Shown here: in pieces, positions 57,904 to 64,000 of the stretch
Position numbering within the stretch: position 1 is the stretch's first letter
Layout of the letters: every line of letters begins with the position of its first letter
From: JASEGV01 sp947085405
GTDB lineage: Bacteria; Bacteroidota; Ignavibacteria; UBA10030; BY39
Assembly (NCBI GenBank): GCA_947085405.1
Contig: CAMTWO010000013.1
Span: 162,014-226,013 of the forward strand
DNA length: 64,000 nucleotides
Direction: 5' to 3'
Made by a program: the position numbers and the translations under genes
Notes under the pieces: generated by a model
Seen by the model: only the letters and a program-made list of their open reading frames with translations
Told to the model about the DNA's origin: nothing
Databases searched by the model: none

Positions 57904-60108
57904 ATGAAAGTGTTAAGTTACATATTAGTTTTTGTTTTATCTTTACAATTCGTTGACGCACAAACGACAACGAAGTTTTTTCCCAATCTAAAAAAATCAA
58001 ACATCCAAATGTCTAAGACGGCTGGTTTGATTACTTATGTGAAATTTTCAAAGTCAATTAATGGTCCGTTTACGTCACCTGCAACAATCACAACTACGGA
58101 TTCCTTGTTTACAAAATTGGATGTTACACCTCTAGGAACTGTGCAAATACACTATTGGTTAGACGTTAATGAAAACGGAATTATCGATGTTGAAGATTTT
58201 TCGTTAGGTTCTGAAAATCTTACGGACAATGCAATAAATGATTTAGACCCGACACCGGGTGTGATAATCTCGTTTATCGAAACCGGAGGTGCACCATCAA
58301 TGCAGGTTATTGTGGTTGCGAATGAGGGTTCGACTTCGGTAACAGGTATTGTACGGTTTGAGAATCCCGCGGCAACATTTTCATTGAGTGGTGTAGTTTA
58401 CAGCAAAGCCGGGGGAGTTGTACCGGGTGCATGGGTATTTGCTGGTGTTGGTAATTATTATATCGGAGATGTGGCAGACCATTCAGGCAGCTACTTTATT
58501 CCTGTTGAGGCGGGAGACTACAATATTCACGTTGAAGATAACACCAGGCTCCATTCTTCATTCGATACTACAATTACTATTACCGGGAACACAATTCAAA
58601 ATTTCTATCTTTCACTATTAACTTCTTATATCCGAGGTTATGTTCGTGATGAATTAGGTAACCCGATTCCGAATGTCGGAGTTTATGTTGAAGGAACTGG
58701 TGGAAGCGATGTCTTTACGGATATCAATGGGCAATATAAGAAATTAGTGTCGGCAGGCAGTGGAAGGATAGGCTTGAACAGCGACGATTTACTCCCCACT
58801 TTTATGTCGCCAAACTCACACTCATATACGATACGTGAGAACGACTCAATTGTAAACAATTCCATCTCTAATTTTACTTGTTATAGAACAAATAGTACTA
58901 TAACCGGCACGGTAAGAGTTAATGGCAATTTACCCACAAAGAGTTACTTAATCGGTGGTTGGGCTGATTATATTCAAAGCTATTCACAAGCTATTTCTAA
59001 TCCCACAACAGGAAACTATACATTACCCGTTTATTCTTCAATCTTCCCGCAAACTTTATATGGCGTTAATATAGCAGATTGGGATAGAGATTATCCCTTC
59101 CCACCGGGTGCGTACGTGGACACATCGTATTGGAGTTTACTACCAGGGACTTCCAATATTAATTTCAATTTTATTTCTGCGGAAACCTTACTCGTTGAAC
59201 CCTTCTTAGGAGACCGGATTCAGCCATCTTATGAGATATGGAATAATTACATTTACAACCAACCGTGGGGACCGAATGGAATGACTCAATGTATGAGCGA
59301 CCGTCTCACAATTATTTCGAGCAGTCAAGGTGGTACTTCGGGACTTGGAGTGGTAACTAGAAAACCTTTCCAACTGACAAATCGTGAGTATAGAGTTTAC
59401 ATCGATCACACCCTGCTCGGAACGAACAACACAGCACATATTTTATTATCGAATCGTCAAATTTGGCAACTTCCTTCCGATAACGAAAATTGGTTACAAC
59501 TTAGTTATTCTAAACAAAGCGGAACCGGAGGGTGGAAACTCCAACAGTCGGTAAATCGAAATATATCGACACTGTGGCAATCTCCTGATTTAACGGGTGG
59601 ACATATATTATTCCAATTTAATAACGATGCAAGTATTCTCACATTAAAAATAAATGGTGTAGTTAAATACTCAGGCACCTGGGGTAAACCTTTTTCTATT
59701 GCCTATGTCCATCTTTTCCAATTCAATGATTATCCGAATACTCCAACACCGGTTTATTTTGATGAATTATTTATTGGTGCAGTAGGTTCAACAGGTGTTC
59801 GTGAGATAGCAGGAGAGTTGCCTCAAGATTTTAAACTTGAGCAAAATTATCCGAATCCTTTTAATCCGGCAACAACTATAAACTTCCAGCTTCCGATTTC
59901 CAGTACTGTAAGTTTAAAAGTTTACAACGTGCTTGGACAGGAAGTGGCTGATTTACTGAACGGCGCAATGAATGCGGGTAAATATGAGATAGCATTCGAT
60001 GGGTCGAAACTCTCTTCAGGAATTTATTATTACCGTTTAACAGCGGTTGATAGTAAAACCGGACAACTGTTGATGAATACTTCCAGGAAAGCAATTCTTC
60101 TGAAGTAA
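57904..60108 (+). CDS. Type IX-secreted protein with carboxypeptidase-regulatory-like domains
   Basis: A 734-residue secreted protein with a signal peptide (MKVLSYILVFVLSLQFVDAQ). Two or three carboxypeptidase-regulatory-like beta domains follow (LSGVVYSKAGGVVPGAWVF, IRGYVRDELGNPIPNVGVYV, ITGTVRVNGNLP). A beta-rich middle comes next. The T9SS C-terminal sorting domain is at about residues 655-734 (EQNYPNPFNPAT, VYNVLGQEVADL, GIYYYRLTA). It is likely anchored at the cell surface or released. A terminator follows, so it stands alone. Confidence 0.9.
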   Translation: MKVLSYILVFVLSLQFVDAQTTTKFFPNLKKSNIQMSKTAGLITYVKFSKSINGPFTSPATITTTDSLFTKLDVTPLGTVQIHYWLDVNENGIIDVEDFSLGSENLTDNAINDLDPTPGVIISFIETGGAPSMQVIVVANEGSTSVTGIVRFENPAATFSLSGVVYSKAGGVVPGAWVFAGVGNYYIGDVADHSGSYFIPVEAGDYNIHVEDNTRLHSSFDTTITITGNTIQNFYLSLLTSYIRGYVRDELGNPIPNVGVYVEGTGGSDVFTDINGQYKKLVSAGSGRIGLNSDDLLPTFMSPNSHSYTIRENDSIVNNSISNFTCYRTNSTITGTVRVNGNLPTKSYLIGGWADYIQSYSQAISNPTTGNYTLPVYSSIFPQTLYGVNIADWDRDYPFPPGAYVDTSYWSLLPGTSNINFNFISAETLLVEPFLGDRIQPSYEIWNNYIYNQPWGPNGMTQCMSDRLTIISSSQGGTSGLGVVTRKPFQLTNREYRVYIDHTLLGTNNTAHILLSNRQIWQLPSDNENWLQLSYSKQSGTGGWKLQQSVNRNISTLWQSPDLTGGHILFQFNNDASILTLKINGVVKYSGTWGKPFSIAYVHLFQFNDYPNTPTPVYFDELFIGAVGSTGVREIAGELPQDFKLEQNYPNPFNPATTINFQLPISSTVSLKVYNVLGQEVADLLNGAMNAGKYEIAFDGSKLSSGIYYYRLTAVDSKTGQLLMNTSRKAILLK

Positions 60109-60130
60109 TATTACCGATATATGGATTTTT

Positions 60131-60167
60131 AAAAAAGCCGTCCCGAAAACCGTGGACGGCTTTTTTC
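60131..60167 (+). terminator. Rho-independent terminator
   Basis: AAAAAAGCCGTCC / GGACGGCTTTTTT, a perfect 13-bp stem with a 10-base loop, 23 bases after the type IX-secreted protein gene. Confidence 0.9.
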
Positions 60168-60241
60168 TGTGGTAGAGAGAATACAATAGATGTATATTTT
60201 CTAAAATTATTGTATATTTACTCAAAGAAAATAAATTAATT

Positions 60242-61249
60242 ATGACCGAAAATATGAATACCAACACAGAAGTTGAACAGCCAAACGAGCGAAAAATCGA
60301 TTATCTCGAAATAATTTCTCTCCTCTGGGCGAAGAAGAAATTTATTATACTTGTTACCCTAATAACAACAGTAGTATTCATAGGGTTGACGTTCCTGATG
60401 ACGCCGACGTATCTCTCATCAACAGTAATACTTCCTGATATGGGAAAAGATAAATTAGGTCCTTTAGGAGATTTAGCTTCCTTAGCAGGAATAAATATTG
60501 GCGGCGAAGTTATTATGGTGAAGTTATATCCCGATATTATCCAAAGTGAAGCTGTATTAACACCGGTAATAGAAAAAAAGTACAAATCAAAATTTTACGA
60601 TCAGCCGGTAAATCTCATAGAGTATTTTGAAATCGATAAAGAAACTCCGCGTCGAACTCAAGAAGTTATCCTCGAACGGATGAGAAAATTGTTAAAAATC
60701 GAGATGAGTCAAAAGACAGGTTTGTTGACTTACTCTATCGAAACAAAAGACGCGCAGGTATCAGCCGATATATTGAATACTATAACCGCTGAATTAAATA
60801 ATTTCTTATTAACAAAGAAAGCTACAAACGCGGGCGAGCAGCGTAAATGGATTGACCAGCGTTTAAAAGAAGTCAAATTAGATTTATCGAGTGCAGAGAA
60901 TGTCCTAAAAGAATTCAGAGAGAAAAACCGTAGAGTTACTGACTCACCTCAGCTACTCTTGGAACAAGAACGGTTAATGCGAAATGTAATTGTCCAGAGT
61001 ACGATTTATTCGACCCTAATCCAGCAGTACGAAATGGCAAAAATAGAAGAATTAAAATATGTTCCGATTATTAATGTTCTTGATGAAGCAAAACCAGCAG
61101 CAGAAAAGAATAGTCCAAAGAGAAGATTATTTGTTACAATTGGATTTTTATTGAGTTTCTTCGGTGCAGTCGGTTATGTGATTGTGAAAAATAAATTCAG
61201 CAGCGAAGTAGAAAAGTATTTGAAAATTTTTAAACCGGTAAAAAATTAA
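60242..61249 (+). CDS. Wzz-like chain-length determinant protein
   Basis: A 335-residue membrane protein with membrane segments near both ends: FIILVTLITTVVFIGLTFL (about residue 35) and LFVTIGFLLSFFGAVGYVIV (about residue 300). A coiled-coil-rich periplasmic loop lies between them, and a Pro-rich VLDEAKPAAEKNSPKRR segment precedes the second segment. It controls the length of O-antigen or exopolysaccharide chains and is placed away from the polysaccharide block at 17.5-24 kb. It has no tyrosine-kinase domain. Confidence 0.88.
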   Translation: MTENMNTNTEVEQPNERKIDYLEIISLLWAKKKFIILVTLITTVVFIGLTFLMTPTYLSSTVILPDMGKDKLGPLGDLASLAGINIGGEVIMVKLYPDIIQSEAVLTPVIEKKYKSKFYDQPVNLIEYFEIDKETPRRTQEVILERMRKLLKIEMSQKTGLLTYSIETKDAQVSADILNTITAELNNFLLTKKATNAGEQRKWIDQRLKEVKLDLSSAENVLKEFREKNRRVTDSPQLLLEQERLMRNVIVQSTIYSTLIQQYEMAKIEELKYVPIINVLDEAKPAAEKNSPKRRLFVTIGFLLSFFGAVGYVIVKNKFSSEVEKYLKIFKPVKN

Positions 61250-61308
61250 ACAAGAGATTGAAATAGGGCGACGGAGACGAATGCCGAAATAATAAAGGCG
61301 GTTGGAGA

Positions 61309-61331
61309 GATGGATTATTGGAATAATGTAG
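61309..61331. repeat. 23-bp direct repeat, left copy
   Basis: The sequence starting GATGGATTATTGG occurs exactly again at 63703-63725. It contains the palindromic core ATTATTGGAATAAT. The two copies flank the tandem AbiEii cassettes. Confidence 0.8.
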
Positions 61332-61368
61332 AAATGTTTGAAAAATATTTTGTATATTAGTTTTGTAA

Positions 61369-61650
61369 ATGACAACCATTAACAACACAATAAGCCGCGT
61401 ATTCTGGGATTACAATTTTTCAGAAGAAGAATTGCAAGATCTCTTAAAGGGAAAGATCGTCCATGCGGGGCATCTTGATAAAGAAGGACTATATTCGCGT
61501 ATACTGACTTCGTTCGACTGGTATTCCATACTTGACCTTGTGGGAACGCAGCATTTGCACGAGCTTCTCTCCGATGCTGTGTTAAGTAGAATTCATTCAA
61601 AAGATCTCAGAAGAAAATATGCCGTTGCAAAAAGAGTTTTATTTCAATAA
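61369..61650 (+). CDS. Small partner protein of AbiEii cassette 1
   Basis: A 93-residue protein with the pattern VFWDYNFSEEELQDLL, RILTSFDWYSILDLVG and KDLRRKYAVAKRVL. The same layout is seen in the protein at 62701. It resembles the DUF6922-type small proteins that often precede AbiEii nucleotidyltransferases (recollection), so it is a possible antitoxin. The ATG comes 4 bases after TAGTTTTG, which fits a Bacteroidota-type promoter element (TAnnTTTG). Its end overlaps the AbiEii gene by 32 bases. Confidence 0.7.
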   Translation: MTTINNTISRVFWDYNFSEEELQDLLKGKIVHAGHLDKEGLYSRILTSFDWYSILDLVGTQHLHELLSDAVLSRIHSKDLRRKYAVAKRVLFQ

Positions 61651-62305
61651 ACTTTATCCATTACAGGATGAAGTGCTAAAAGTAATTGCCGGGTGTGATA
61701 CTGACTTTTATCTTACCGGTGGGACGGCACTCAGCAGATTTTATCTTCAACATCGTTTTTCTGAGGACCTTGATTTTTTCGTGAATAATGTGAACGATTT
61801 TTCTGTTCAAGTTGACCGCACTCTTGCCGCAATAAAAAATAATAATATTTCAATGAATATTGCTAAAAGAGCTCAAGACTTTGTAAGAATATACTGCGGC
61901 ACATCTGAGACAGAATTAAAAATAGATTTTGTGAATGATATTCCGTATCGTTCCGGTACTATAGAATTATTCGATCTCTTCCCGCGAGTTGACGATTGGT
62001 GGAACATTCTTTGAAATAAAATTACTGCTATCGAACGGAGAGAACCAAAAGATGTAGCCGATATTTTGTTTATTTGCAGAAAATTCCCGTTTAAATGGGA
62101 AAACGTCTTTATCGAAGGATTAAAAAAAACTACATATTTAGACCCGCTCGACGTCAGCGTTATCTTAAGCGAATTTCCCAAGGAGTTTTTTTCGAGAGTA
62201 CAGTGGATATCAGATATTTCTTTTGACCGGGCTTACGCTGATATTCAAACAATCGCCCGAGATATTCTTCGAAGAAAAGAAAATTCTTTGGCGAAAGGTA
62301 AGTAA
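61619..62305 (+). pseudogene. AbiEii-type nucleotidyltransferase, broken by an in-frame stop (copy 1)
   Basis: A reading frame of 228 codons interrupted at codon 132 by TGA (62012-62014). The first part has YLTGGTALSRFYLQHRFSEDLDF, the nucleotidyltransferase core. After the stop the same frame continues NKITAIERREPKDVADILF, which aligns with NKLSALFRFEPKDIVDIW in the intact copy at 62951. The intact copy has Ser at the stop position, so TCA to TGA is a likely change. A 131-residue N-terminal product could still be made. Confidence 0.85.
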
Positions 62306-62700
62306 ATCTGTTGTTCCAAAAGAATGACAAAGCCACCTGCGCTACCACCGGCTCGCTCGCCATAGCACGAAGTGACTCGGCGAGTGGACAGTTGCAAAGT
62401 CCGGAGAAATGGGAAAATTGGTTCATGTCCGATTGCTAATGGTCAATAGCTAATAGTTAATGGTAAACGATTACAGTAACAAGAGAAAAGGTGCGAAGCG
62501 GGGAAGCGGTGAGTATGTGAGTAGGGGGTTTTGAGTTAGGAGTTGTGAATTTTGAGCGTAGAGCAAAGAGTGCCGCTGGGTATGGGAGAAAAATAAAAAG
62601 GATAGCACGGTTCTGATTTGTTTCATTTTTAAGAAATTATAGTTACATTTTAATAGAACTGATTTTAAAAAAGTTGTGAAAAGAGAATAATAATTATAGA
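62306..62700. other. Intergenic gap between the two AbiEii cassettes
   Basis: About 395 bases without a gene. It contains the inverted repeat CTCGCC / GGCGAG (62356-62361, 62379-62384) and AT-rich word repeats of the TTGCTAATGGTCAATAGC type (about 62433-62463). The type resembles the stretch at 33140-33187. Confidence 0.55.
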
Positions 62701-63081
62701 ATGCTAATAAACGAGGAAATATTTAAAAAAATATTTTGGGACTATAACGTATCCCCCCAAAAATTATATGAGATAATAACCGGCAAAATTAGTTCCGACT
62801 TATTTTTTACTAAAGAAAGAATCTTTATCCGTATGCTCGAACGTTTGTCGTGGTATGAAATACTCGAAATACTGAGTATTGATTCCATTAAAGTTCTTCT
62901 CACAAAAGATACAATTTCAAAAATTAGGTTCGCTGAATTAAGGGAAAAATATGAATTCATACGAAAAATATTATCTGGAGAACCTGTATCCTTTACAGGA
63001 TGGGGTGATGAATATTATCAAAAAATTAAACACACCCTTTTTTCTAACAGGTGGTACAGCTCTAAGCCGACATTACTTTAA
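62701..63081 (+). CDS. Small partner protein of AbiEii cassette 2
   Basis: A 126-residue protein. Residues 1-95 match the protein at 61369 in layout (IFWDYNVSPQKLYEII, RMLERLSWYEILEIL, AELREKYEFIRKIL). The remaining 30 residues have no counterpart there and read through the start of the downstream AbiEii gene, which overlaps by 131 bases. The true functional end may be near residue 95. Coupled translation with the toxin-like gene is likely. Confidence 0.68.
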   Translation: MLINEEIFKKIFWDYNVSPQKLYEIITGKISSDLFFTKERIFIRMLERLSWYEILEILSIDSIKVLLTKDTISKIRFAELREKYEFIRKILSGEPVSFTGWGDEYYQKIKHTLFSNRWYSSKPTLL

Positions 63082-63667
63082 CCATCGCTACTCCGATGAT
63101 CTTGATCTGTTCGTGATTTCTAATGAACAATTTCAACTATTCCTTGATCTTGTACTGATTTCGTTTAACAAAGCAGAAGAATCAAGAAAATTTACTATAG
63201 ATCGAAAAAGTATTAAAAGATTCGAGAACCATGCTCAAATATTTTTGTACAATCCGGCGTTACCGGAACTTAAATTGAAAATCGATTTTGTTAATGATGT
63301 AGCAAAACATTATGGGGATCTCGAGTCTAATGAACTATTAGGCAAAATTGATAGCTGGCAAAATATTTTATCGAATAAATTGTCTGCTCTTTTCCGATTT
63401 GAACCTAAAGATATTGTAGATATCTGGATTATTTCTAAGAATAAAATATTCGATTGGAAAACAATTATGGAAGAATCAAAAAGCAAGGAAGCCGGTATTG
63501 AGCCGGACGTTATATTTAATATTTTGGAATCTTTTCCTATTGAACAACTTGATTATATTAAATGGGTAAACAAACCGGATTACACCCAGTTAAAAAATGA
63601 CCTTAATCAGATTGCTGCTGATATATTTTATGGCAGGGAAAATACAATATGCAGATTAAAGAGCTAA
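62951..63667 (+). CDS. AbiEii-type nucleotidyltransferase (copy 2, intact)
   Basis: A 238-residue protein of the AbiEii/AbiGii family. The core motif is FLTGGTALSRHYF with HRYSDDLDLF, and LKLKIDFVNDV is the third acidic position. EPKDIVDIWIISKN follows. AbiEii proteins are toxins of type IV toxin-antitoxin and phage-defence systems, with the antitoxin usually upstream. Here a small DUF6922-like protein takes the place of AbiEi. It starts inside the partner gene, as copy 1 does. Confidence 0.85.
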   Translation: MNSYEKYYLENLYPLQDGVMNIIKKLNTPFFLTGGTALSRHYFNHRYSDDLDLFVISNEQFQLFLDLVLISFNKAEESRKFTIDRKSIKRFENHAQIFLYNPALPELKLKIDFVNDVAKHYGDLESNELLGKIDSWQNILSNKLSALFRFEPKDIVDIWIISKNKIFDWKTIMEESKSKEAGIEPDVIFNILESFPIEQLDYIKWVNKPDYTQLKNDLNQIAADIFYGRENTICRLKS

Positions 63668-64000
63668 GATTGCGAAGTGAGAAAGTGTTGTAGTGTTGAA
63701 GGGATGGATTATTGGAATAATGTAGTTGTGAAGGATCAATACTGATATAACAATCCGCTTAAATCAGTGTGTATCAGTGTTATGCGTGTTCCATTAACAA
63801 GGTGTTTCAAGTCGAATAACGAATCCGTCAGCTGACGGACGAAAACCGAACATGGAACGAAGCAACTGAAGCCGGGAATAAACACTTTGCTACCCTTGTG
63901 GTTTCTCAGCGAATAAGCGGTTTATTGAAGCAGGGCTGGGTTTATGGAGTAATAGATAGGTAGCGGCTTATAAAATTTTTCACGAAGTTACACGAAGAAA
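63668..64000. other. Window-end intergenic region with palindrome
   Basis: About 330 bases with no supportable gene. It holds the right copy of the 23-bp direct repeat and a perfect 16-base palindrome TCCGTCAGCTGACGGA (63824-63839). Confidence 0.6.
63703..63725. repeat. 23-bp direct repeat, right copy
   Basis: An exact repeat of 61309-61331, in the same orientation, 36 bases after the intact AbiEii gene. Confidence 0.8.

Noticed and set aside
62012..62014. A selenocysteine codon at the TGA inside AbiEii copy 1
   Set aside because: The intact paralogue has Ser there, the family has no Sec members, and no Sec insertion structure was seen, so a nonsense change is simpler.

Overview
The window is a low-GC bacterial chromosome segment, most likely from the Ignavibacteria / Kryptonia side of the Bacteroidota-Chlorobi (FCB) group. 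The evidence is a type IX secretion C-terminal sorting domain (EQNYPNPFNPAT motif) on a secreted protein, a GWxTD-domain protein, a DUF5683-like protein, a four-helix-bundle suffix protein, frequent TTG starts, and dense gene packing with short intergenic gaps. Assignment to a genus is not possible from this sequence alone.

Region by region. 1-6.9 kb: the end of typA (+), then a minus-strand block of housekeeping genes (prs, rplY, pth, hppA, rpsF, ssb, rpsR, rplI). 7.4-17.5 kb: a plus-strand run with a hydrolase, bioY, cmk, ispH, rpsA, mtaB, truA, an M48 protease and a CorC-like protein. 17.5-31.3 kb: a surface polysaccharide and envelope block (three GT2 and two GT9 glycosyltransferases, a Wzx-like flippase, a methyltransferase, a lipid A-type acyltransferase) interleaved with nadD, a lone receiver domain, a GH57 glycosidase, YjbQ and a GWxTD protein. 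31.3-42 kb: arsM, a SUI1/YciH factor, tRNA-Arg(CCG) behind a nest of palindromes, a MATE exporter, a partner-switching module (two SpoIIE phosphatases, STAS, RsbW-like kinase), and a relic HEPN/MNT toxin-antitoxin pair.

42.3-57.7 kb is the most striking part: about 15 kb of plus-strand genes that read as one operon ending in a strong terminator. It encodes a hydrogenase maturation protease, HdrC, HdrB, the N-terminal half of HdrA, a nest of regulator-like genes (two DRTGG proteins, two stand-alone HATPase proteins, an [FeFe]-hydrogenase-like protein without the proton-transfer cysteine, a PHP phosphoesterase), NuoE/HndB/NuoF-type diaphorase subunits, a NuoG/HydA-type iron-sulfur domain fused to the C-terminal half of HdrA, a PflX-type radical SAM protein, MvhD, and the small and large subunits of a group 3-type [NiFe]-hydrogenase. 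I read this as an NAD(H)-linked, heterodisulfide-reductase-coupled [NiFe]-hydrogenase, probably electron-bifurcating, in which HdrA is split between two polypeptides and one half is grafted onto the diaphorase arm. This is the best candidate for an undescribed system here.

57.9-64 kb: a type IX-secreted protein, a Wzz-like chain-length regulator, and two tandem paralogous cassettes (small acidic partner plus AbiEii-type nucleotidyltransferase). The first AbiEii gene has an in-frame stop, and exact 23-bp direct repeats flank the pair. No CRISPR array, rRNA gene or complete insertion sequence was seen.
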